A DNA stretch of 64,000 nt, taken from NCBI GenBank assembly GCA_009741485.1, contig CM019230.1:3560619-3624618 (forward strand), read 5' to 3'. This document shows positions 43,717 through 55,680 of this stretch, piece by piece. The number at the start of each line of letters is the position of its first letter. Position 1 is the stretch's first letter. Below the pieces are notes generated by a model. That model saw only the letters and a program-made list of their open reading frames with translations. It did not search any database and had not been told where the DNA came from. The stretch is from Malurus cyaneus samueli. Its lineage: Eukaryota > Chordata > Aves > Passeriformes > Maluridae. Both the position numbers and the translations under genes were made by a program.

Positions 43717-45516
43717 AGGGTTTAGTTTAGACGTGAAACACTGCAGGACATGGACACAACAGTCAAATGGACCCAGGGTGCTGGAAAGGCTGGGGGAGAA
43801 AAAGGAATAGAATAGAATTCATGAGAGAAACAGTGAACTCTGTTATCCTTATATGTTACATAAAAATGATGGCTTTTTAAAGGTGTAGAGGTTTCATTTT
43901 TGTTCCCAAGCATCAACTTAAATACTCAGAATGATGCTTAAAAGGTAAAAACAATACTCTCAGGGAAATATTTGTATTTCCTCGCAATCATCATCTTTTT
44001 GGGGGGTAAAAAATTTTGCTTTCTGCAAAACGCATTTTTTTTAATAAAATCCTTATTTCTGAGATCTGAAGTACTTCTTTCAGAAACAGAGTGTGCTTCC
44101 TTTATGAAATGTCATATTGCTCCCAAGATATTACATGTTATGTTCTGTGTCTGGACTCCCCAGAATGCCTATTTTTGTGCTGTCTCCCATTTCTGAAGAC
44201 TCTGGTCCTGCAAGCTCAAGCAAGAAAAGCTGTGGCAGGGTAAGAATGCAGCCATTCAGCAGCAGATGGTCAGCTTCCATGGGCCCAGCCTACAGCTCCC
44301 TTTACATCCACAGTGTTTTCAAATGAAAATATCTCTTCTGCCAAAGGGCTTTTTTTTTTGTTTGTTGGCATTTTGAATTTTCACCAGAAATGCCTTCCTA
44401 TTTATCTCTTATGAGCTCTGCTTCTGAGCAGCTCTCCTCAGTTTCTGCAACAGTGAAGATGAGCAGGATTCTGCAGTAATTGCACAGCAGGGGAAGCAGC
44501 ACTGCTCAAACAGTGCTGGGAAATGAGGATCAAATTTTCATTTTATTCCTGCCTTGCTCTGGTGATGTTTTCGGTAATTCCATTATCCAATGTTAATTTC
44601 TACCCCACTGTAAAATACGCTATAATATTGACACTTATCTCTTATGGATGTTATCCATTTTACTATTTTCTGTAAAGTACCATGAGATCCTTGGATCTTA
44701 AATCACTGATTATTCCTGTTAATGGGATTGACCAACTTGGTCTTCAGATCACTGTCGAAACTGCAGACAAAAATAAGCAGCACTCTGGAGATATAGCTTT
44801 GAAACTGCTTATAAATTAACTTTTTGTTCTCTGAAGATGTAAATAAACATCAGAATCCAAGAAGAGTGTTAGCGTGGTGGGAACTTGCATGGGTGACATC
44901 TGGACATTCTCTGCATGCAAATGCCCCACTCAAAATATATTTAAAAAAAAAAAGGCCAGAAATGTGAAAAGATGGCAGAAGGAGCTTCTATTGAATAAGT
45001 GGTGGTTTTTTAGTGCAGTAGCAAATATCTCTGCAATCTAATTCTAAGGTGTCACTGGATGCCAAATACATCATGTGCTCTTGAGTTGTATAACAATCCA
45101 CCCCAACTCCTTAATGATTTATTTTTTGAAGCTATGCTCCTTCCCTCATAACACCTCTGGTGTGAGATAACTTGCTGCCAGAACTTTGAGGACAGATTTA
45201 TTGAAGACTTGCAGACTGAGGCCTTAAACACACACCTGGGGTGGTGTCTGTTTTCTTCTTTACATTTGTTTGCCTGGAGATTATGGGGATGAGAGTGGAT
45301 TTGGTTTTGGTGGGTTTTTATTTTGTTTGGGTTTTGGGGTTTTTGTTTAGTTAGAACATGCATACTCCTAAAACCAAAATAATAAAAAAAGGAGGCAGTG
45401 TCCAGGATTAGAAATTCAACTGGCATAAATTGTTACAAACCACTGTGTGAAAAATCTCTTCCTTTTCAAGTTAAAATCTAAGCATGTACCCAGAATACTT
45501 CACAGGAAATAACTGG

Positions 45517-45564
45517 CTGAAAATTATCAGAGCTGAAAATTATCATTGATGAAAATTATCAGAG
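45517..45564. repeat. 16-bp minisatellite, three units
   Basis: Three tandem 16-base units: CTGAAAATTATCAGAG, CTGAAAATTATCATTG and ATGAAAATTATCAGAG. The core GAAAATTATC is invariant. Units one and three differ only at their first base. Confidence 0.9.
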
Positions 45565-45734
45565 TACTTCCTGGGATCTGCATGAACCCTTGGCATATCT
45601 ATTAAAAATCTCAGAGGGAGGAGCTGCTGAGTGTAGTTTCTCTGGGAGTTATGAAGGCCCCGTATGTTTGGCTAGAAATGCATTGTGACTTTCAGCATGT
45701 GTATCATACCCTGCTGCTTAGGGAGCTGTAGGCA

Positions 45735-45772
45735 GAGAACTGAGGCACAGGGAAACCAGGTAATCTTTGTGA
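45735..45772 (-). repeat. MIR-like ancient SINE relic
   Basis: GAACTGAGGCACAGGGAAAC followed by CAGGTAATCTTTG resembles the reverse complement of the MIR-type core, which typically reads ACTGAGGCACAGAGAGGTTA. The match is short, so it may be chance. Confidence 0.35.
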
Positions 45773-48223
45773 AGTTTATTTTATGTCTCATTTCAGAACA
45801 TTCACACCAAAGCAGAGATCAGCTGAAAATATTTTGTGTTTTAAGACAGAACAGTCCATCTGCCTTTCTTCCAACACAGCCCTCAATCTACTGCTCTTGT
45901 CCCTTTCCTCACCTTTCAAAGCATACAGAACGAAATAATTTACTTGGTGCTATGTGTTCCTGGTGCTATTGGTGTAAATGGGCTGGGTTTTTTTATATTA
46001 TTATTTTCTATCAGCTTCCTGTGTCTTAGGTCTGTTTCCAGCTTTGTGGGAGGGAGCAGTCACAGCTGCCTGCAGGTAATCTGGCTGAGAGGTGCTACGT
46101 GATTGAGGAAGGCAGCTTCTGGCAAAGCTGGGGCTGTGGCAGGGGGCCAAGGTCACTTCTTAATGCAGTGCTGCTTTTACATTTAAAATTCCTCTTGCTC
46201 TGGTGGCTGCATGGCCACCAAGCTGACCCTGGAGGAACCAGTCAGGGCCTGGCAGTGCTGGGGGAAGGCTTTGAGTGTTCGCACACGCCGGTGACACCTT
46301 GAGCCACTCACTGCACTTTCTTCTTGACTCTTACTCCAATCTTTCTTCTTTTCTGCTTTTATCTCCATTATGTGACCTGCAAACATTTGGAATTGATACA
46401 CTCATGCTGTCTTTATGGAGAATGTTTCCTGTGACTGAAACTCTGAGATTAATTCATTGCCATGAAAGGAGAAATAACACTGGAGTTGTGCAGGGAGTAG
46501 TGCAGTAGGGAGTGGGGAGTGGAGCTGTTCAGACAAATATTGCCCCTTTTATCCCTGAGTTGCCTGATATGGGGCAACACAGAACCCAACATTACCTCAA
46601 TCCTTCAACACCTGTACTCTTGGGTGCAGTGGTCGCTTTTTGACTGAGGAAATCTGTCCATTTTCTGCCCAGTCTGTCCATTATCTCCTGAAAATGGAAC
46701 AGCACAAAGACATTGGTGAATATGTGCAGCTGCATAGGATCTGCACTAACACATCGCTGTCTGAAGAGCTCAGGGGAAAGCTATTTGGTATTGAGTGTTG
46801 CTTTTCTCTGTGCTAATAAAATAGGGTATTCAGGACTCTCTGCAACTTGCAGTGTGATTTGATTCTGAATTGCGTGGAAGACTGTCTGTACCACCCCAGC
46901 AATCTGACAGGATATTAAAGTAAATTTAAATTTAATGTATTTTTAAGCTCCTTTGCTCAGCTAAATGATGCAAAGGGGCTGTTTTGAATTTTCAGCTCTT
47001 ACGAAGTGGTAATTTTTCCTTTTCTTATGAAATTGCATTTTCTGAATCTGCATGAAAAATGGCAGAGTAGCTACACACAGATGAGCTTGTGCCGGCAAAC
47101 TATTTTTCCTCTCAAATGACATTTTCTAGTCTACTTCTGCAAGGATGTGAATCTTTTTTCAATCATGCTGGTCTGACAGCAGCTTCATCAGAGTTAAGTC
47201 TTAATCTGTGTTTTCGGCTGGTGAAAACTTGCTGCTCTCTTTGATGAAGGAAGTGTTGCCATTTTCTCTTTGACATGCACTTACTGTCATGTCAAGAAAA
47301 TGGAAACCCACTGATGTCTCTGCCCTGTGGTTAAGGGTTCTACAGTTCAGATTCACTCATTTATAAGCAAAAAACTTGGGGTGGTTGTGGAGCCTCACGT
47401 GAAGCTCCTGGAGTCCTGCCTGTGCTCGGGTGTGCTCTGACCCAGCAGCTGGTGCTGGTGCTGAGCTGCCAGAGATGGAGCTCAACCTCTGACATGGAAG
47501 TTTGCATCCTGTATCTCCTACCCATAGTTTCGTTATTTCAAGACGTTCTTTGGAGAGAGATTTCTGAGGAATACTTAAGGCTGGCCAGGTAGCTGATGTT
47601 CCTGTTTTCAGTTGAAGCCCTGCTTCACATAATGCAAATGCTACTCTCCATCTTTGCACTGAGATGAAACATTTATTTCAAATCACTTGAACTGATGTCC
47701 AAAGTTTCCCTCTATTCAGGCTAAACTCCACCTTCTTACTTCCACCTCTTCCTAAATGATTTTGCAGTTACAACTGTGTATTGTTGACCCTCACATCCTG
47801 CTGTAAAATGCTGCAAAACTCACCCTCATAGGAGGCTGCAATTCAGCTTTTTCAGATACTGCATAGTATTATAAAATGCTTTGGCTGGGTGCAGCTGTAT
47901 AAACTAGGATTTTTGCCTCTGCATTTTAACAGAGTTTCTTTATTTATTGCTAATTCTGGGCACGTTACATAAATATACTCTTGCTTTTAGTGAGATGTGG
48001 ACTGTGGATCTCAGATTGACATAGTTTTTTCTTCTAGCCCCTAAAGGTCCTGTAATTTTGTAAACAACTCAATTTCGGTCTGAACTTCTTTGTAAAATGA
48101 AAATAAATGAAACCAGTTTCCCACCTGGTTTTGTTTATGATGTTTGTTGAAATTCCCAGGAGGTTGGACATAGTTGGGCAGAAACACACTGTCAGGTGGT
48201 CCAGGCTTGTCCACTAAAATCGA

Positions 48224-48241
48224 TTTTTTTTTTTTTTTTTT
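48224..48241. repeat. Poly-T tract
   Basis: About 18 consecutive T followed by ATTTTTACC and nine more T. Simple sequence; unstable length is likely. Confidence 0.85.
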
Positions 48242-49338
48242 ATTTTTACCTTTTTTTTTCTCCTTGGGGTCATGGGGGAAAGGGAAAGCTGATGAGAGAG
48301 AAAAAGATTCACTGTGGCTGACAGGGAGGAGATTTACTTCTCTTCCATGACAGCTCACATTTTCCTCTGTGTTCTTCCAAGACTGTGTTCAAAGTTCTTC
48401 TATTTTGGACTAATCAAGATTTGGTAGCTAGAGCAGAGCTCACCCATCATGTAAGATGCCAAATGCTTTCAAATTCATTGATCTCAGTGGAACATGAGGG
48501 AGCTCAGCCATCAGCACGAGCCTTTCAGTTTTTAAACATTTTCAGGCTTTCAAATGGGCTGTTAATCTTGGCTCTGGCAGAGCATCCAAGGACGTCAGCA
48601 GTGTGTGATATGTCCCATAAAGTGCAACTTCTAGGAATCCTTTTTTTTTAAAATGTGTGGAGCGCGTCAGGGCTCAAGTTCTGTTTGCATTTAGTCTAAC
48701 AACATTTCAAAATACGTTATTTAGAGCACATTTCAAAAAAAAAGGTTTTGTTAGGATCCAGTCAGTGTCTGGGCTAATGTGATTACCTTAAACCAAAATA
48801 CAGCTGGACTTTCAAATGTGTAGGAGTTCAGTGCTCTTCATAGGGAATATTTGTTTTGAAATAAACAAAATGAAAGCTTAGAGCAAAATCTCCCTTTTTA
48901 CAGTTTTCCCTTTCATTTACTCTGGTTTCATGTAAAAACTTGCAGTCCTCGTTGCTCTACCTGAGTTTCAAAAGTGTTTCAGTACATTTATGTGAACAAA
49001 GTGACAGGGACCAAGTGTCCTTCGTTTGGTCTTGTCTGTTAAACCTGAGCAACAACAGAGCTTATGGATCCTGGGCACCATCTGACCCTAAAATACCAAA
49101 GGGTGTGACAGGGTGTGTTTTTCAAAGCAGCAGACTGCAATGTCAAACTTCTAAGGGTTAAAGTGATGTGATAACAATGAGAATTGTTCTTTTCTGTGCA
49201 CTGCACGTTTGCAGTCCACGTGAACCAAATTTGGCTGTTGTCGTGATGTGCTGCTTTGTAAGAAGTGTGGTTGCTCTGCAATTACTTATCTTCAGGCTTG
49301 TGCCAAGGATTAGCCCGTGGGTTAAGGCCAAAGGGCCC

Positions 49339-49402
49339 TGGTCTGTTGCCCATTAAAGTCAGCAGAGAGCCTTGCATCAGCTTCAACACTCCTGGATCAG
49401 AG
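49339..49402 (+). repeat. Old amniote interspersed repeat relic
   Basis: GCCCATTAAAGTCAGCAGAG, then CCTTGCATCAGCTTCAACAC and CCTGGATCAG, echoes a widespread sauropsid repeat with paired CCCATTGAAGTCAATGG and TTGACTTCAATGGG blocks ending in GGATCAGGCCC. Family name not assigned. Confidence 0.45.
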
Positions 49403-49449
49403 CTGAGATTCATGGTCTGAATGCTGCTCTTAGGCTGTCTTGATTTTTC

Positions 49450-49560
49450 AGTGTGACCTGGAAGAATATCACTTTCTCTCACTTCACTTGACTTTGAGCA
49501 AAGCTGTTACTCTCTCGGTGCCTCACCAAGAAAAGGAGGCTTATAAAATCATCAGTATTT
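49450..49560 (+). repeat. MIR-like ancient SINE relic
   Basis: Blocks CTTGACTTTGAGCAAAGCTG, TTACTCTCTCGGTGCCTCAC and GGCTTATAAAATCATCAGTA follow the order of the MIR core (GACCTTGGGCAAGTCACTTA, CTCTCTGTGCCTCAG, TGTAAAATGGG). The sequence is heavily diverged. Confidence 0.45.
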
Positions 49561-52173
49561 CGAAAGCACTCATCCTAGAGAGGGAGGGGGCTGTAGGAGC
49601 AGAGCAGTAAATCCTGCTCTATTGGAGCTGTCCAAATATTAGTGCGTGTATTGAAAGAAAGCTCTTAACTGAAGGCTGGTGTTCAGAAGCCAGTCCAGCT
49701 CAGGAGTCATCACAACATCACTGATCTGCTGCAAACCTTCAGTGTCAGTTGACTTAGTGTGCTCTCACACAAGCACAAGTGTTGAGCTTCAGGTTTTTAG
49801 TTTAACTATTTTTGTCTCTGGAGAAACAGGTTTGACTGTTTTTTGGATGTTCTGATTCCTCTTTTTAAATGGGGCCTCTTTTTAAATTTTGTTCAAGGTA
49901 GATCTGAAATACAGAACTCTGGAAAGCTTTATATAGATTTAAAAATAGATTCCTCATCCTTGTCCCTATCTTTGTCATTTATCAGTCACAGTGAAAACAC
50001 AGTTTATGCTTTCTGAAGTTATACAAATATGTGTATAGATATCTATACCTGGTACAGTTAAAACCAATGTCACACACATGCATGAACAGGACAGGTTGTG
50101 GTACTGAGTACTGCATTTAACCAGATGTTTGACCTGTGGTCTGTGCATGGAAACACTCAAGCATGTGAGTAAGTAATCATTTTGCATTGGACCACTTAAA
50201 ATTTCCAATGACAAAGTGAAGAATACTTCTTTAAAGTTGCAGCACAGTAATGGAAGTTAGGATTTACAAGCCCTGCCAAATTCAATAAGCTTGTGTTATA
50301 GCCTTTTAAAATTGTTATATCGAACGCAGCTTATAAAAAGCCATCTTCCTTCTATTGTTTCATAATTTATTCAGTGTTTTCTTAACTGGCCCATCAGCAG
50401 AACAGTAAAAATGCCACTGAGTAAACTTTGTTTAATGGTGACCAATTTTTGTCTATGTTACAATAATGTCTGTGGGAAGAAACAATTACCTTGTGATTTG
50501 CTGTCAAAGCGGTAAGTGCATTTTCTTTCCAGTTCATTTAGAAGGGACATCACTTTCAAGCTTTTTCTTGTTCTCTTTGTGGGGTTTCCTCTTGTGCACA
50601 TTTGGGTTTTTTGCTATGCACACTAGGAGGTACTGGGTCAGTCCTGAATCCAGGATTCCTAAACAGGGCCTATGCTGTCCCCTGGACGTTATCAGTACAG
50701 ATTTGTACTGATTATCAGCTCAGACTTGTTGCTCGGATATTCACTGAAACCCCCCAAAACAGAACCTTCCCAGTAATAAATAGCCAATGCTATTGATTTG
50801 ATTTGATTTGCTGTATGAATCAACATCCATTACTGTTTGTTTGGTTACATTTCCATTTTCAGTTGCAGAACAGAGACACAGAGATATGGTCTGTTTTCTT
50901 TTCCTACCTGTCCAAAAGTGTTAGGGATGGAAGTGTTGGTGAGTTTTTGGCTACTGCATGTTGCATTTAGCATTATTATAATAATGTGAGAATGTTAGAA
51001 ATGTTCACTGTGGCCTGAAACTTCTTAAATATGTCACAGTTCTTTTAGTGAGTGCTGGTCAGTCCCCAGTGTCTTTGCAGGGGGACTCTCAGAATCACTA
51101 GTGAAGTCAAAAATCTTCAGTTTGGAGAGGAGCAGCACATACAGAGCTGCCCAGCATCACATATAGAGACTGCAGGAAAGAAGCTGAAGGTTCAAATACA
51201 TTAACAGAAAACAGTTCTCAGAGTGTTTTAGGACAGGTGTCAGGGTTTGGGGCAGCACCCATATGTGCCCCAGGCTGTGGGTATCTGTACATAAAGCTTC
51301 TTGATTTGTATCCTCTGGTCCAAGATGTGCTTCCTGTGCTGTTCGCAGCTTTCATCCTCACAAATGCTTCCCAATCTCAATGCCCCTATTGTAAGCTGCA
51401 AGGATGAAAAGCTGAATTGACCCCAGGGATTCAAGGTGTTTCCAATCTGAAGATTAGGCTGTTAAACAGCCCTGGGTTATGAATAGCCTCAAATCTTTCC
51501 TTCAGGCTTTACAAGAAGAGTTGGGGCATAATCGGCGTCGCCTGCTCCATATATCACGTTACTCTTCTTGGAGGCCAGAATTCTGTTAGAAAAACCATAT
51601 TGGGAATTCATAAATAGTCCTGTGCTCTTCTCCAGCACACTGGCCATTAACCACCACAGGATTAAACAGCCACCATTATTTTGGCAACATCATGTTTATA
51701 AAAAATTGCTTCCTTAGAGCCCACCTGCTGCTTTCAGTAATTTGAAAGCACAGTAAGTTAGATCTCAAATGTTATGTTTTGGTAGATGATGGGGATTTAA
51801 ATAAAAGGTTTCAAATTACCAGGCCTCAAATAGTTGCCTAGAGAGGCAGTGTCTAGCATCTGGACTATTACAGAATTACTTTAGGTCGCTTAATCAGCAA
51901 GGGAGCCCCTAAACTGAATGGCTGGTGGGAGTGAAACCTGACACTAAATGGACAGCAATGTAAGAAAGCTTTGTGAGCAACTCCCAGAGGACTGGGATGA
52001 GTAAGTACGTCTTCAGGGAAATAAAAACCAAAGTTGCCTTGTAGGATAGAGAAGCTCATTCCCTACAGCATTTTTCCTCTTGGTTTTGTTTTTTGATGGG
52101 TTTGTTTTCCATATACAGTTTTTGAATGTCCAGGCCAGATATTTTGGTGCTACAAATCAATGTAGTTCTTTTG

Positions 52174-52216
52174 GTTTCAATAGGGTTATATTGATTTACT
52201 CCAGCTGAAGATCTGC
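52174..52216 (+). repeat. Old amniote interspersed repeat relic
   Basis: GTTTCAATAGGGTTATATTG followed by ATTTACTCCAGCTGAAGATC matches a recurrent sauropsid repeat end that typically reads GATTTACACCAGCTGAGGAT. A related block, GTTCACTGACTTCAATAGG, lies at about 52433. Family name not assigned. Confidence 0.5.
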
Positions 52217-53204
52217 TCTGTGAGTCTGTTCTTACACTGCTGGACTTAGCAAGTTCAAGCTCACATCCTGAGAACTTTATGCATGCACAAGAAATTAATC
52301 CTAGCAATGATGTGTGCAAAGTATGTGTGAACATATTTCCACAGGCAGTTTTTAGAATCCCTGCCTCTGCTATCCCCATTTGGTGCTGACCTTGTCTCCT
52401 CTCTCAGTTGTGCAGGTTTTACACTGCAGGAAGTTCACTGACTTCAATAGGTTTGCTCCTGGTTAGCACCTGTCTGTGAAAACAGTGTTAAATCAGGGCT
52501 CTAATGTTAAACCTTCTGACTCCATGTAAAGCATCATATCCCCAAGGGCCACAGTTCTGGAATGTTTATCCCTCTCCATTTAATGTAGTAATGAGTGACG
52601 AGTGATAACTCTCATCCAACACCTACTGAAGAAGAAGGTTTCACCATGTCCTCTGTGGGTATTGGCTCAAGCTCAGTTTTCTCCAGGAGTGGTTTAGCAT
52701 TGCCTGTCACTGACTTCATCTGTCTGTGGGTGGTGTCTTGTCCAGTGGGCTTGGAGGGGAAAGGGGCTTGCTTAAACATTACTTCTTCTTTTTTATGGTG
52801 TCCTGAACCATCATGCTGACAAGACAAAGAGTTGGTACATGGGATAGCAAGGTGCCATCCACCTCTGATGGCCTGAAGTTAGCTGTGACCATTTCAGCAG
52901 CATCAGGGACCTGAGGAAAACCTGGCTGAGGTTATCAAAATGGTCCCAGAGCAGCACACTCAGTGTCAGTGCAAACTGGCTCTTAATTCCTTCAACGCTT
53001 TCCTATTTCGTTTTAATTCCCTGCATAGCAGTTGGCAGCTCTGGGCTGCTTTTCCAAAACGGTGGCAGAGGTGTGAAGTGAGCAACTTTCCATTCATTCC
53101 CATGCAGTGTGTAGGTGGCACTCAGAGCTACCCTTATGGCCTGTCAGGTGGAAAGTCCCAAAGAATGAAATCTAGAGCTGCCAAATAACTATTTTGCTTC
53201 CTTG

Positions 53205-53268
53205 AAATGCTCCACACTGGAGTATTGGGTGCAGTTCTGGTACCTGAGGTATTTTAAACTGACATGGT
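53205..53268 (+). repeat. Possible CR1 5' fragment
   Basis: The segment CTCCACACTGGAGTATTGGG, then TGCAGTTCTGGTACCTGAGG and a CTGACATGG end, resembles a CR1 reading ACTGGAGTACTGTGTCCAGT..GACATGG. It is a short isolated match. Confidence 0.45.
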
Positions 53269-55182
53269 TTAATTTAAACCTTCCTACTGTATGTGCATTT
53301 GCATGTGTGCATGGATTAGCAGAGCACGCAGTGGATGTTTGCACACACAACTGCTCTGGCCAGCTGTTTGGGCCTCCACACTGCCAGCTGTATTGATTGA
53401 TTTAATTCTTCTGTTGGCTGCTGAGTAATGTGTGCCAAATGCAGAACTTGGATCTGCTCTATGAAAATAATATAAACAAATGTAACGGCCCTATAAAAAG
53501 GACATTCTTTTTTGGTTGGAGGAAGATTCATGCTCTGTATTTGTGCACTGGTCTGCATGGTGCCTTTCATTTTATTTTCTTGTCTGGGTTGGAATTGCTG
53601 GATCTGATAATGTGAATAAATAGGTTAACATTTTTATTCTGTGTGGAGTAAAAAATGGTAAAATCTTTAAGTCAAAAGAGATAGCACATTTTATTTGTAA
53701 AGATGAGAAGCAGTGTACACGTGGTTTGTAGTTAAAGTCTCCGTTTCATCAGTGACAGGAGTAATATGAAATCAGTGTGGTTACTGAGACCTCCATTTAG
53801 GCTCTGATTCCTTTAAAGTAGCAACATGCACACCTAGTGAAGAATGAAAATATATACTTCATCTATGTTCGATCATTATTTTGAAGGTTTGTGTGCAAGG
53901 ATTCATAGTTCTATCTTTATGCAAACAAGTGTCAGTCACTTCATTCCTATTACAGCAAAGATAAATTGCATTTTCTGCAATTCTATTTGCTGTGTATCAT
54001 CCTGACTTGGGGAATTCTGTGCTTGTTCTTTCTTTTTACTAAAGCTCTTCTGATTGTGCTTAAGAAGAATCCTAGCACCACTGTGTAAATAGTTTTTTCT
54101 TCCTCTCCTGGGTAAATGCTCTTCCTGCCATCTCATTGCCACCTCAGTCATCTGGTTTTGGAATTTCCTGGTCCTGGCTATGGGACTGCAGCTGCAGTTT
54201 ATAGAGCTCAACTGAATTCTCTTTCGCAGCTCTCTTTTCAGAACCGTGTTGTGTTTTTCTTCCTCCAGCTGTCTGACATCTCTGTAAAGAGACAAGCTTT
54301 GTTTCCTCTAACTAAAGCTGTTTGAAACTATGTAAGGGGTATTTGGTACTGAAGTTACAGACTTCTTAATATGATTTTAAAATGTGCTTGTGTCATGTGT
54401 AATGTGTGAGAGCAGCCCTGCCCTCCCGTGGGTAGAAGGAGAACTCAGCTCTGTGCCCGGCCCCAGCTCTGCCTATGCTGGAAATGTTGTTTTCAGTCAA
54501 GAGTCTGGTTTATGGGGCAGGAGAATGTGAATCCTTGTTTTCTGTGGCGTCAAACACTTCTTCACTGCAGTCTGAAACCTCAGGACAATTTTGTGGTTTG
54601 CTGGAGCTGTCTCCTTTCCTGAATCTTGCTCCTGTGTTGGTTTTTCTTTCCTTTCCCGTGTCCCCTGAGGTGGGACATGGTGCCTGGTCCCACCCAGTCA
54701 GCCTTTCCTTCTGGGACCCAGTTTCTCCAGCTGATGGGATAGTGAGCATTGTTTGGAAGAGGTGATGTCACAACCTGTGGATATGTCACTGTTCAGGTGT
54801 GCTGAATTTGCACTGATATGTACCAGTGTATCCAAGCAGATTTGTGTGTGGTCACAGCGTATTAATAGGATTTATTTTCAAATCTAATCAGCCACTTAAC
54901 CAAGTCATTTTAATGGGTCTCCCTCTGTCCTTGTTTTTCCTGTGATAAGTAGGACTTTAGTTATTTGATTCTCTCCCATTCCTTACAACTTTTTGAAAGA
55001 GGTCAAGGAAACTTGGAATACATCTTTTATTCCTAGGAGGAAAACCATGATTAAATTGGGCTGATGATCATTAGATCACCCCCTAGCCCAGGTGAGCAGA
55101 ACCATCCAACTTTACTGGTGCTTCTGCCAGTGTGCAGAGGGTGAGGAGAAGAGGGGAGGACTCATTGAGGAGGGATGTATGA

Positions 55183-55199
55183 TTTTTTTTTTTTTTTTT
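55183..55199. repeat. Poly-T tract
   Basis: Seventeen T immediately left of a CpG-bearing, high-complexity block. Confidence 0.85.
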
Positions 55200-55680
55200 C
55201 CCGTACATCCTGCCAAGCTTCCTCCAAAAGAGCCAAGACTGCTGACATGAGCAGAAGCTTGACCTGCAGGCAGCGGTGCCAAGTAATGCCGGCAATGTGT
55301 TTTACACAAGGGTGTGCTAACCTCGGCATTTTTCCCGAGCTAGATCATTCCCACAAAAACAACTCTCTCCCCTCTCAGATGTAGACCGCAGTAGAGAGCT
55401 TGGTTTGCAAGCTCTGATCTGATCAAACACGCCCAGCAAAAGACAAAATGGAATCGCAGCTTTGCAACTTGAAAATGTGTCCGTTTCCTTTCGAGCCACA
55501 TAAATCAGGAGTGGTGGACTCTTCCTGCTCGGAGGTGCTCGAGTTGCATGTGATAAATTTTTCGTGGCAGGAAGAACGCGCTGTGTCAGTGTGTCATTAG
55601 ATTTGATAATTCACAGATCGGACCCAGCGGAAAAATTTATTGCCTGGATTTACTTGTCATGAAATTGCCTTAAAATATGG
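55200..55680. other. CpG-bearing high-complexity block, possible conserved element
   Basis: I count 17 CpG dinucleotides in about 430 bases, far above the surrounding desert, where they are rare. The block contains an 8-bp inverted repeat, AGAGCTTG and CAAGCTCT around a 5-base loop, at 55395-55415. No open frame with family similarity crosses it. A conserved enhancer or small unannotated promoter is possible; this is inference only. Confidence 0.35.

Larger units (their letters stand above)
43717..55180. other. Intergenic gene desert, middle part
   Basis: About 11.5 kb with no supported gene. It holds old repeat relics (see separate entries), a three-unit 16-bp minisatellite at 45517 and an 18-base poly-T run at 48224. 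Frames such as 45685-46029 and 52056-52379 cover repeat relics or have no recognisable domain. Confidence 0.6.

Noticed and set aside
50382..50402. AACTGGCCCATCAGC, miR-193-like seed
   Set aside because: Only the first nine bases match and there is no hairpin partner.
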